The position numbers were made by a program, and so were the translations under genes. The notes under the pieces are model-generated. The model did no database searches. It saw nothing but the letters and a program-made list of their open reading frames with translations, and was not told the origin of the DNA. DNA of 23,743 nucleotides from Streptomyces sp. NRRL F-6131 (GTDB taxonomy: Bacteria > Actinomycetota > Actinomycetes > Streptomycetales > Streptomycetaceae). The stretch spans positions 1 to 23,743 of the forward strand of contig JOHN01000090.1 in the NCBI GenBank assembly GCA_000719695.1, in the 5' to 3' direction. Shown here piece by piece: positions 15,464-22,462 of this stretch; the stretch's first letter is position 1, and each line of letters opens with the position of its first letter.

Positions 15464-16912
15464 ATGCTGGGCAGAAAACTGGCGGTCGCCACGGTGTTCG
15501 CCGCCGTCACCGCCCTCGCGGGTGCCGGCGTCACGGCGCAGGTCCGTGCGACCGCCGCCCCGCCCGGGGCCGCCGCACCCTCAGCGGCCACAGCCGCCGC
15601 GGGCACCACCCCGCGCTTCGACCACATCGTCGTCGTCCCCTTCGAGAACAAGGACTACAGCGACGTCATCGGCAGCACCGCCGCCCCGTACATCAACGCA
15701 CTGGCCTCGCAGGGCGCGAGCTTCAGCCAGTCGTTCGGCGTGACCCACCCCAGCCAGGGCAACTACGTCGCACTGTTCTCCGGCTCCCAGCAAGGCGTCA
15801 CCGACGACAGCTGCCCGAAGAACCTCACCGGCAAGGCCAACCTCGGCAGCCAGCTCATCGCCGCCGGCCTGACCTTCAAGGGGTACTCGGAAGGGCTGCC
15901 CTCCGACGGCTTCACCGGCTGCAGCAGCTCCGACGGCGCCTACGTGCGCAAGCACAACCCCTGGGTCGACTTCGACAACGTCCCGGCCGCCAGCAACGTC
16001 CGGTACAGCACCTTCCCCACCGACTACTCCCGACTGCCGACCGTCTCCTTCGTCGTGCCGGACATGTGCAACGACATGCACGGCAAGAGCGGCTGCTCCG
16101 CCTCCGTCCCCACCGGCGACAGCTGGCTGCGGAACAACCTCGACGGCTACGCCCAGTGGGCCAAGACCCACAACAGCCTGCTCGTGGTCACCTTCGACGA
16201 GGACAACTTCAGCTCCGTCAACCAGATCGCCACCGTCCTCGTCGGCGCCAACGTCCGACCCGGCACCTCCTCCCAGCAGATCAACCACTACAACCTGCTG
16301 CGCACCATCGAGGACGCCTACGGCCTCGCGCCGCTCGGCAACGCCGCGTCCGCCGACCCGATCACCGGCATCTGGACCACCTCGCCGAGCCCGAGTCCGA
16401 GTCCGAGCCCGACCCCCACCCCGACCGGCTCCCCGACCCCGACCCCCACGCCGACACCCACCCCCACCGGCACTCCGACGGGCATCGTCAACGGGGGCTT
16501 CGAGTACGGCACCCTCAACGGCTGGACCAGCACCGGCACCACCGCCGTCGCCGACACCGCCCGCACCGGCGCCTACGGCGGCGCGGCCGGCGCCACCACC
16601 CCCACCTCCGGTGACTCGGTGCTCAGCCAGACCTTCACCGCCCCGCCCGGCGCCGGCAAGCTCACCGTCTGGTGGAAGGGCGACTGCCGGGACACCGTGA
16701 AGTACGCCTGGGCGACCGTCGTGGTCAAGCACAACACCAGCGGAACCACCGCCACCCCGCTGCCCAGGACCTGCACCGCGAACGGCGGGTGGCAGGCGGT
16801 GACCGACAGCCTGACGCCCGGCCACTCGTACACCGTGCAGCTCGTCAACCACGACGACGACTACCCGGGCGATCCCAGCATCACCTGGTTCGACGACATC
16901 ACCGTGAGCTGA
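15464..16912 (+). CDS. Secreted phosphoesterase (PF04185-type) with Pro/Thr linker and C-terminal beta domain
   Basis: A 482-aa protein. ATG at 15464 has AGGAGG (15452-15457) 6 nt upstream. A signal peptide spans about residues 1-25 (RKL followed by a hydrophobic core). The catalytic domain (about 50-305) starts FDHIVVVPFENKDYSDVIGS. It contains THPSQGNYVALFSGS, PDMCNDMHG and LLVVTFDEDNFSS, the metal- and phosphate-binding signatures of the acid phosphatase/phospholipase C family. A (SP)n/(TP)n linker (about 16384-16485) joins a C-terminal domain beginning GIVNGGFEYGTLNGWTSTG, a jelly-roll/CBM-like start common in secreted Streptomyces enzymes. The enzyme acts outside the cell, perhaps on phosphomonoesters or phospholipids. 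First gene of a three-gene + strand cassette. Confidence 0.9.
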   Translation: MLGRKLAVATVFAAVTALAGAGVTAQVRATAAPPGAAAPSAATAAAGTTPRFDHIVVVPFENKDYSDVIGSTAAPYINALASQGASFSQSFGVTHPSQGNYVALFSGSQQGVTDDSCPKNLTGKANLGSQLIAAGLTFKGYSEGLPSDGFTGCSSSDGAYVRKHNPWVDFDNVPAASNVRYSTFPTDYSRLPTVSFVVPDMCNDMHGKSGCSASVPTGDSWLRNNLDGYAQWAKTHNSLLVVTFDEDNFSSVNQIATVLVGANVRPGTSSQQINHYNLLRTIEDAYGLAPLGNAASADPITGIWTTSPSPSPSPSPTPTPTGSPTPTPTPTPTPTGTPTGIVNGGFEYGTLNGWTSTGTTAVADTARTGAYGGAAGATTPTSGDSVLSQTFTAPPGAGKLTVWWKGDCRDTVKYAWATVVVKHNTSGTTATPLPRTCTANGGWQAVTDSLTPGHSYTVQLVNHDDDYPGDPSITWFDDITVS

Positions 16913-16936
16913 ACCGACCCGACGCGGCCACGCTCC

Positions 16937-16969
16937 CGGCGGGGGCCCGCTCGTGCCGGGCCCCCGCCG
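16937..16969 (+). terminator. Hairpin between phosphoesterase and propeller genes
   Basis: CGGCGGGGGCCCG (16937-16949) and CGGGCCCCCGCCG (16957-16969) form a perfect 13-bp stem with a 7-nt loop, 24 nt after the phosphoesterase stop. It may terminate transcription or reduce read-through to the next gene. Confidence 0.75.
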
Positions 16970-17002
16970 ACCGCCCCCATCACCCCCACGAAGGGTCCCA
17001 AC

Positions 17003-17932
17003 GTGACCTGGCGCATCCTCACCGCGCTGGCCTCCACCGTGCTGCTCGCGGCCGTCGCCATCGGCTACACCCTCCTCCGGGCCGACCCCGCTCCCGGCGT
17101 CCCGCAGGCCGGCCTCACCCTCGACCGCCCCGGCCTGGTGCTGCGCGACACCGGCAGCGGACGCCTCGCGATCCAGCGCGCCGACGGCCGCCGCGAGACC
17201 GCCGCGCTCGACTGCGCCCGTGTGTACGCGGCGAACGGCACCGGTGTCTGCCTGCACGCCGACGCGCTCTCCCCGCAGGTCGTCGTCCTCGACCACGACC
17301 TGACCGAACGCCGACGGATCCCGCTGAACGGCCTGCCCAACCGGGCCCGGGTCTCCGGCAGCGGCCGGATGGTCTCCTGGACCGTCTTCGTCACCGGGGA
17401 CTCCTACAACGGCGGCCGGTTCTCGACCCGCAGCGGCATCCTCGACACCCGCACCGGCACCCTCGCCGGCAACCTGGAGAACTTCACCGTGAACGGCGCG
17501 AAGGCCGCGCCCGACGCCAACGTCTGGGGCGTCACCTTCGCCGCCGACGACAACCGCTTCTACGCCACCCTGGCCACGGACGGCCACCGCCGGCTGGTGC
17601 GGGGCGACTTCGCGTCCCGCGACCTGGAGCCGCTCAAGGACAACGTCGAGTGCCCCTCGCTCTCGCCGGACGGCACCCGGATCGCCTACAAGAAGGCGCT
17701 TCCCGAGGGAGGCTGGCGCCTCACCGTGCTCGGGCTCGGTGACCTCGTGGAGATCCCGACCGCGGAGACCCGCAGCGTCGACGACCAGGCCGCGTGGATC
17801 GACGACCACACCCTGGCGTACGCCCTGCCGCACGCCGGTGGGGGAGCGGACGTCTGGGCCGTCCCCGCCGACGGCTCCGGCGCGCCCCGGCTGCTCGCCG
17901 CCGGCGCCGACTCCCCGTCCCCGCTGGGCTGA
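17003..17932 (+). CDS. Membrane-anchored TolB/PD40-like beta-propeller protein
   Basis: A 309-aa protein. GTG at 17003 has AAGGG 7 nt upstream. One N-terminal hydrophobic helix (about 5-24) is followed by an extracytoplasmic domain, with no lipobox cysteine seen. Repeated beta-propeller blade signatures follow: RLAIQRADGRRETA, VVVLDHDLTERRRIPL, VECPSLSPDGTRIAYKKAL (the PD40 motif) and DVWAVPADGSGAPRLLAAG. Two cysteines near residues 70-90 may form a disulfide. Propellers of this type bind ligands or proteins and are not usually catalytic. The gene lies 90 bp after the phosphoesterase and 58 bp before the MFS gene, so joint function at the cell surface is likely but unproven. Confidence 0.82.
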   Translation: MTWRILTALASTVLLAAVAIGYTLLRADPAPGVPQAGLTLDRPGLVLRDTGSGRLAIQRADGRRETAALDCARVYAANGTGVCLHADALSPQVVVLDHDLTERRRIPLNGLPNRARVSGSGRMVSWTVFVTGDSYNGGRFSTRSGILDTRTGTLAGNLENFTVNGAKAAPDANVWGVTFAADDNRFYATLATDGHRRLVRGDFASRDLEPLKDNVECPSLSPDGTRIAYKKALPEGGWRLTVLGLGDLVEIPTAETRSVDDQAAWIDDHTLAYALPHAGGGADVWAVPADGSGAPRLLAAGADSPSPLG

Positions 17933-17990
17933 CCCCCTCCCCGGCCCGGTCGTCCCCTCCCGGCCCGTCCCCCACGGAAGGACCGCCCCC

Positions 17991-19277
17991 GTGTACCTCG
18001 CCACCGTCCGCCGGAGCCGCCCGGCGCCAGGAGACCCCGCCCCCGCCCCACGGCGCCGGACGGCCGTCGGCGGCAATGTGCTCGCCCTCGGCGCCGTCAG
18101 CCTCACCACCGACGTCTCGGCCGAGATGGTCACCGCGGTACTCCCGCTCTACCTGGTCACCGGCCTGCACCTCGCCCCGGCCGCCTACGGCCTCCTCGAC
18201 GGCCTGTACACCGGCGCGACCGTGCTGCTGCGCCTCGTCGGCGGCTTCACCGCCGACCGGATCCGCCGCCGCAAGGCCGTGGCCGCCGCCGGTTACGGCC
18301 TGTCCGCCGCCGCGAAGCTCGGACTGCTCGCCACCGGCGGATCGGCCGCCCTCCTCGGCCTGGTGATCACCGTGGACCGCGCCGGCAAGGGCCTGCGCAC
18401 CGCGCCCCGGGACGCCCTGATCACCCTCTCCGTCCCGCCGCAGGCCCTCGGCCGCGCCTTCGGCGTCCACCGCGCGATGGACGCGGTCGGCGCCTTCGCC
18501 GGACCGCTCGTCGCCCTGGCCGTGCTCACCGTCGCCCAACAGGCCTTCGACGCCGTGTTCCTCGCCAGCTTCTGCATCGCCGCGCTCGGCCTGGTGATCC
18601 TCGCCCTGTTCGTCCGCGAGCACCGGGACCACCTCCCGGTCCGCGGTGTCGCACCGGTGCGCGCCGTCTCCGCCCGGGACGCCGTTCGACTGCTGCACGA
18701 CCCCCGGCTGCGCCGCCTGTTCGCGGCGGCCGTCCTGCTCGGGCTGGCGACGGTCGGGGACGGCTTCCTCTACCTCCTGCTGCAGCGCCGCGCCGACCTC
18801 GCCGTCGGCTGGTTCCCGCTGCTCGCGGTCGGCACCGCCCTCGCGTACCTCCTGCTGGCCGGTCCGCTCGGCGCGCTGGCCGACCGGATCGGCCGACTGC
18901 CGGTCCTGCTGACCGGCTACGCCGCGCTCGCCGGCGCCTACCTGCTGGTCGACGGCCCCCTGGACGGCCGCGCCCGGATCGTCGCCGTCCTCGCCCTGCA
19001 CGGCCTCTTCTACGCCGCCACCGACGGCCTGCTGATGGCCCTGGTCACCCCCGCCCTGCCCGACCGGCTCCGCACCACGGGCCTGGCCCTGGTCCAGAGC
19101 GGCCAGGCCCTGGCCTACCTGGCGTCCTCCGTCGCCTTCGGACTCGCCTGGCAGGCCTGGGGCCCGACCACCGCCACCCGCACCGCCGCCGGGGCCGTGC
19201 TGCTGGCCCTGGTGACGACGGCCCTGCTCCTGCGCCGACCCGCCGGAGCCCCCGCGTCCGGCGGGGACGCCGGCTGA
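17991..19277 (+). CDS. MFS transporter (drug/multi-efflux-like)
   Basis: A 428-aa protein with about 12 hydrophobic segments. GTG at 17991 is chosen because AAGGA (17978-17982) lies 8 nt upstream; the frame extends back to 17739 only through the preceding gene. Motifs include NVLALGAVSLTTDVSAEMVTAVLPLYL (TM1), GGFTADRIRRRK (motif A loop), ITVDRAGKGLRTAPRDALI (TM4 region, often seen in MFS proteins of the YfkF/Bcr-like type) and GALADRIGRLPVLL (second motif A). The substrate is unknown. It is the last gene of the phosphoesterase-propeller-MFS cassette and converges on the methyltransferase gene. Confidence 0.88.
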   Translation: MYLATVRRSRPAPGDPAPAPRRRTAVGGNVLALGAVSLTTDVSAEMVTAVLPLYLVTGLHLAPAAYGLLDGLYTGATVLLRLVGGFTADRIRRRKAVAAAGYGLSAAAKLGLLATGGSAALLGLVITVDRAGKGLRTAPRDALITLSVPPQALGRAFGVHRAMDAVGAFAGPLVALAVLTVAQQAFDAVFLASFCIAALGLVILALFVREHRDHLPVRGVAPVRAVSARDAVRLLHDPRLRRLFAAAVLLGLATVGDGFLYLLLQRRADLAVGWFPLLAVGTALAYLLLAGPLGALADRIGRLPVLLTGYAALAGAYLLVDGPLDGRARIVAVLALHGLFYAATDGLLMALVTPALPDRLRTTGLALVQSGQALAYLASSVAFGLAWQAWGPTTATRTAAGAVLLALVTTALLLRRPAGAPASGGDAG

Positions 19278-19308
19278 CCTGACTCCCTCCACGGGCCGTG
19301 TCGCGGTC

Positions 19309-19368
19309 CGCTCAGCGGGCGGTCGGTAGCCGGGCGGTAGGCGGTCGGGGGGCGCTCAGTGGGCGGTC
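19309..19368. repeat. Pair of 16-bp direct repeats in a GGGCGGTC-rich tract
   Basis: CGCTCAGCGGGCGGTC (19309-19324) recurs as CGCTCAGTGGGCGGTC (19353-19368), 44 bp apart, with further GGGCGGT copies between and after. The second copy overlaps the methyltransferase stop codon. Function is unknown; it fills the convergent gap where a terminator would be expected. Confidence 0.7.
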
Positions 19369-20221
19369 AACGGGCGGTCACCGAGTAGGCCGACAGCGGC
19401 GGGTTGCCGCGGGGCTTCGCCAGGGACCGGAGCACATCCGCCTGGCTCAGCAGCAGGTCCCGTACCGGCTGCGGAAGTTCAGCCATCCGCTGCACGTCGT
19501 CGAGCAGTGCCGTGCAGGCGTCCACCTCCCAGTCGCCGTCCTGGAGGGCGCTCGTGTCGACGGCCTGCTCGGGGGCGGGGTCCCAGCCTGTCGCCGGGAG
19601 GATCCGGAGCAGGCTCTCGCGCGAGAACGGCGTGCGCACGTTGCCGTCGCCCCGCGACCCGGCCGCCTCGATCTGACCTTGGATCAGGACAGCCGGCAGA
19701 TGGGGCAGTTGCGCGGCCGACCGGGGTTCGAGGTCCCACTCGGCGTAGCACAGGTTCCGTGCCCAGCGGCGGACCCGGCCGAGGGTGGCCCCCAGCTGGT
19801 CCAGGGAGCCGAAGTACCAGGAGCAGTGTGCCAGGACCGCGTAGTCGAACCCGCGGTCGGGGAAGGTGACCGCCTCGTCGAGGACGTCCAGACCGAAGCG
19901 GAAGTCGATGCGGGAGCCCAGCGGCGTCGCCTTGAGGTGCTCCGCCGACTGCCCCAGGGTGATCGGCGCACCGTACGACGGATCCGCGATGTCGACGGCG
20001 ACCACCCGGCCCTGCGGGCCGACGGCCTCGGCGAGGGCGGCCGTCATGTCGCCCTGTCCGCAGCCGACCTCCAGGACCGACGCTCCGGCCGGGACGCCCC
20101 AGCCGGAGACCAGCGCGGTCCGGTACCGGGTCTGGGCCAGCCGGATCCCGGGGGACACGCCGGCGGCGGCCATGGCGGCCGCGATCGAGGGTGCCTTCGC
20201 CGTCAGGTCGGTCTTGTTCAC
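19367..20221 (-). CDS. Class I SAM-dependent methyltransferase
   Basis: A 284-aa protein. Motif I is VLEVGCGQGDMT (49-60), the glycine-rich SAM loop. GRVVAVDIAD (71-80) supplies the acidic residue (Asp77) after strand 2, and FDYAVLAHCSWYFGS marks the motif IV region. The C-terminal third (about 190-284) is less typical and may bind substrate. It is read from GTG at 20221 with AAGGA 4 nt upstream. The acceptor cannot be named; small-molecule methyltransferases of this type are common in Streptomyces. It appears monocistronic on the minus strand, divergent from the RNA ligase gene. Confidence 0.85.
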   Translation of the reverse strand: MNKTDLTAKAPSIAAAMAAAGVSPGIRLAQTRYRTALVSGWGVPAGASVLEVGCGQGDMTAALAEAVGPQGRVVAVDIADPSYGAPITLGQSAEHLKATPLGSRIDFRFGLDVLDEAVTFPDRGFDYAVLAHCSWYFGSLDQLGATLGRVRRWARNLCYAEWDLEPRSAAQLPHLPAVLIQGQIEAAGSRGDGNVRTPFSRESLLRILPATGWDPAPEQAVDTSALQDGDWEVDACTALLDDVQRMAELPQPVRDLLLSQADVLRSLAKPRGNPPLSAYSVTAR

Positions 20222-20496
20222 AGAATCCTTCGTCCTTCCGTCGGAAGCCGCGCGTGCCGGGGTCGTTGTCGCCCGGGTCGGGCCGGCGCTGCTCGTCGAT
20301 CCTCAAGAACTACCAGAGACGGCGGATCCCGCCGAGGCCCGGCTCGACCGTGAAGCGGGCCCGCATCGGGCCGTCGGCCCGGCCCCGGCAGCGGGGGAAG
20401 CGCTCCGTGGGCGAGCGGTGGAGTGCCGTTCCCACCGCCGTCCCCACTGCCGTCGCGCCGCCGTCCCCGCCGCCGTCCCGACAACGGTCGAATTAC
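20222..20496. other. Divergent spacer between methyltransferase and RNA ligase genes
   Basis: No gene was supported between 20222 and 20544. An imperfect tandem repeat of about 12 bp, GCCGTCCCC(A/G)CC-like, runs five times across 20425-20483. The last ~50 bp before the ligase gene switch to AT-rich sequence containing its promoter and a palindrome. Confidence 0.6.
20425..20483. repeat. Five imperfect 12-bp tandem repeats
   Basis: Units GCCGTTCCCACC, GCCGTCCCCACT, GCCGTCGCGCC, GCCGTCCCCGCC and GCCGTCCCGACA follow one another directly upstream of the ligase promoter. They are pyrimidine-rich on the + strand; no role is known. Confidence 0.65.
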
Positions 20497-20518
20497 TGTT
20501 ATGCCAATTGACACAACA
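20497..20518. promoter_or_regulatory. 22-bp imperfect palindromic operator candidate
   Basis: Left half TGTTaTGcCAA and right half TTGaCAcAACA are reverse complements at 9 of 11 positions, centred on CAATTG. The right half contains the -35 hexamer TTGACA, so a bound protein would be placed to repress. Confidence 0.55.
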
Positions 20519-20537
20519 TCAAATCAGCTCCTACGCT
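20508..20537 (+). promoter_or_regulatory. Promoter of the RNA ligase gene, probably leaderless
   Basis: A perfect -35 TTGACA (20508-20513), an 18-nt spacer and -10 TACGCT (20532-20537). The ATG at 20545 starts only 7 nt after the -10, so transcription should begin at or beside the A of the start codon. There is no SD before this ATG. Confidence 0.65.
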
Positions 20538-20544
20538 CACGGCC

Positions 20545-21360
20545 ATGGAAGAAGAGGTCAAACGCCGCGGCCGACCACGCAAGGACCCGGAGAAGCTGGC
20601 GCGCTGGACCCCGCCCGAGGGCTGGTCACGGCTGGTCGCCTGGGTCTCCCCGGAGGAGAAGAAGGCGCTGAAGCGCGTCGCCGTGGACGCCGAGGTGTCC
20701 GTCGCCGACCTGGTGAGGGCACTGGCGAGCGGCCTGGCCGCGGGGGCGATCACGCACGAGGAACTGGTCGGACAGGTCAGGAGAGGCAGGCAGGTCATGG
20801 AGAAGATCCCCACGCTGTTCGAGCGGGACGGCGACTTCCGCGTCGTGGACCGCCCGCGCGCCGAGTGCGCCTGGGTGTTCGCCGGCGAGGGCGCGCCCAC
20901 CGAGAAGCTGGACGGCACCAACGTCCGGCTGACCGTCCGCGGCGGCCATCTGGTGCGGGTGGAGAAGCGGCGCAACCCCAGCAAGCTGCAGAAGCAGCAG
21001 GGCATCGTCGACGGCTGGTACGTCGACACCGACGAGCACGGCCCCGAGGACCGGTGGATCCTGACCGCCGCCCGCAACACCGACGTCGCCACCTGGCCGG
21101 ACGGCGAGCATCCCTGCGAGGCCCTCGGCCCCCGCATCCAGGGCAACCCGCTGAAGCTCGACGACCACCTCTGCGTGCCGTTCGACCTGGCGGCGCCGGT
21201 GTTCGCGGCGGTGCCGCGCAGCTACGACGGCCTGCGGGAGTTCCTCGCCGAACTGGAGAGCCGCTACGCCCCGGGCAGCCTGGCGGAGGGCATCGTCTTC
21301 CACCACCCCGACGGCCGCCGCGCCAAGATCAAGCGCAAGGACTTCCCCAAGGCGGCCTGA
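20545..21360 (+). CDS. RNA ligase-family protein with N-terminal AT-hook/RHH-like DNA-binding domain
   Basis: A 271-aa protein. Residues 7-15, RRGRPRKDP, form an AT-hook. About 31-68 (VAWVSPEEKKALKRVAVDAE, then VSVADLVRALASGLAAG) resemble a ribbon-helix-helix or similar small DNA-binding fold. From Met85 the ligase part reads MEKIPTLFERDGDFRV, with motif I EKLDGTNVR (nucleotidyl-acceptor Lys121). CEALGPRIQGNP (191-202), EGIVFHHPDGR (248-258, motif IV) and KIKRKDF (261-267, motif V) follow. This is the nucleotidyltransferase core of Rnl2-like RNA ligases that seal 5'-phosphate/3'-OH RNA ends using ATP. No C-terminal accessory domain is present. The DNA-binding part and the palindrome over its promoter suggest self-regulation. 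Possible substrates include damaged or cleaved tRNA, which is not shown here. Confidence 0.83.
   Translation: MEEEVKRRGRPRKDPEKLARWTPPEGWSRLVAWVSPEEKKALKRVAVDAEVSVADLVRALASGLAAGAITHEELVGQVRRGRQVMEKIPTLFERDGDFRVVDRPRAECAWVFAGEGAPTEKLDGTNVRLTVRGGHLVRVEKRRNPSKLQKQQGIVDGWYVDTDEHGPEDRWILTAARNTDVATWPDGEHPCEALGPRIQGNPLKLDDHLCVPFDLAAPVFAAVPRSYDGLREFLAELESRYAPGSLAEGIVFHHPDGRRAKIKRKDFPKAA
20779..20799 (+). promoter_or_regulatory. Internal ribosome binding site and ATG in the ligase gene
   Basis: AGGAGAGG (20779-20786) lies 10 nt before the in-frame ATG at 20797 (Met85), exactly where homology to RNA ligases begins. It could start a 187-aa ligase-only form. Confidence 0.45.
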
Positions 21361-21461
21361 CGCCATGAGGTGCCGACGGCTGCTCCGTTCACCGGTCGTC
21401 GACGGGTTGCCGAAGCCCGGGAGCGGGCGGCGCGGTCCGTCGCCCCTTCCTCGGGCCGCGC

Positions 21462-21514
21462 GACGGCGGCGGCCTCCCCGGTGAACCCTTCTCACCGGGG
21501 AGGCCGCCGCCGTC
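21462..21514. terminator. Bidirectional hairpin terminator, 23-bp perfect stem
   Basis: Arms 21462-21484 (GACGGCGGCGGCC...GGTGA) and 21492-21514 (TCACC...GCCGCCGTC) are perfect reverse complements over 23 bp around loop ACCCTTC. It lies between the convergent RNA ligase and hydrophobic-protein genes and can serve both. Confidence 0.9.
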
Positions 21515-21540
21515 TCCGCTACCGGCCGTACCGACGGCCG

Positions 21541-21711
21541 CTACCAGCGGTACCAACGGCCGCGCGAGCCGGAGGCGTTGGTGCCGCGGGCGACGAAGCC
21601 GAGCAGCCAGAGCGCGAAGACGATCAGAGCGACCCACCACAGCACCTTCAGGGCGAAGCCTGCGCCGAACAGCAGCAGGGCGAGCAGCAGGACCAGGACG
21701 AGTGCGAGCAT
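21541..21711 (-). CDS. 56-aa hydrophobic membrane protein
   Basis: A small ORF from ATG at 21711 to TAG at 21541. The protein begins MLALVLVLLLALLLFGAG, continues FALKVLWWVALIVFALWLLGF and ends VARGTNASGSRGRWYRW. Two hydrophobic segments (about 2-19 and 23-40) would cross the membrane as a hairpin, leaving a basic/aromatic tail. GAGAGG lies 5 nt upstream. The pattern, including the RGRWYRW end, is that of the short 'hydrophobic protein' found widely in Streptomyces, whose function is not established. The shared 23-bp hairpin follows it. Confidence 0.82.
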   Translation of the reverse strand: MLALVLVLLLALLLFGAGFALKVLWWVALIVFALWLLGFVARGTNASGSRGRWYRW

Positions 21712-22462
21712 GACGACCTCTCAGGGTTGACGAAGACGATCAGTGCGATCCGCCGACTGCCCCGGTCCGCCGTATTCATGCACGGCCGGGCGGTCGACCT
21801 ACTGGTCCGGGCGCGCCGGTTAGCGCCGCCGGATGCCGGGCAGGCGGGTCGGCACGTCAGCGATTTCGGCCCTCCGGGGCGAGGTCGTCAGGAACCGCGA
21901 CGGCTTCGGAGGAGTCGCACCGACGCGCACGCCCGCACGTCGGCCGCACCGCCGTCACGGTAGGAGCCCGGGAGGACGGACTGTGATCCCCGTCATGCTG
22001 CTGCTGTTGTCGCTCGGCTCGGTCAGCGTCCTCGCGGCGCTCTTCCCCGCCCGGTGCGCGGGCTCCTCGGCCCGACCGGGGCACGCGGTGAGGGTGCGAA
22101 GGGTACCCCGGCCGGCCGCGGCGGGCCGGGTTTCGGCGCCAAACCGGTTCATCGGCAGAGGTGTTGCCGGGGGCGGGGACGGCCGGTCGCGGACGTCGCC
22201 GCCGGTGCGCCGCGGCACGGTCGGGGAGCGGATCCGGCCGCCGGTCGGCGGGTTTCCGCGGGTCTGCTGACCGTGCTTCTCGCACCGCGTTCGGTGGTTC
22301 CGACCGAGCCGGGGAGTCCGTTCCGGGCCTTGCGGCACTTTTCGCCCGGTGTAAGGGCTGCGGTAGCCTCCAGGGCGTACGTGCCTGCGCCCCGGCTGTG
22401 CGGGGGTGCGCGCGCTCGGATGCCGGACCTGAGGGCCGGCGTGGTCTGGAGGCGACGTTCAA
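21712..22462. other. Long intergenic stretch upstream of the HAMP-array gene
   Basis: About 750 bp with little clear coding signal. One doubtful small ORF is listed separately (21983-22270). TTGCGG, a 16-nt spacer and TAAGGG around 22329-22356, followed by TAGCCT, is a weak promoter candidate for the downstream gene. No RNA gene was recognised. Confidence 0.5.
21983..22270 (+). CDS. Doubtful small membrane protein ORF
   Basis: A 95-codon ORF from GTG at 21983, preceded at 7 nt by GGAGG (21971-21975). The first 22 residues ([22 protein letters not shown]) are hydrophobic and use G/C-ending codons as real genes here do. The remaining part is Arg/Gly/Pro-rich and loses that codon pattern after about residue 38. 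It may be a small membrane protein, perhaps shorter in reality, or a chance ORF. Confidence 0.3.
   Translation: MIPVMLLLLSLGSVSVLAALFPARCAGSSARPGHAVRVRRVPRPAAAGRVSAPNRFIGRGVAGGGDGRSRTSPPVRRGTVGERIRPPVGGFPRVC

Noticed and set aside
12349..18133. Very long minus-strand open frames (1,100 and 850 codons) opposite the MFS, MazG-like and phosphoesterase genes.
   Set aside because: They span several well-supported genes and intergenic hairpins, and show low-complexity translations without domains.
20191..20514. Small open frames between the methyltransferase and RNA ligase genes.
   Set aside because: They overlap the promoter/palindrome and 12-bp repeats and show no domain or SD.
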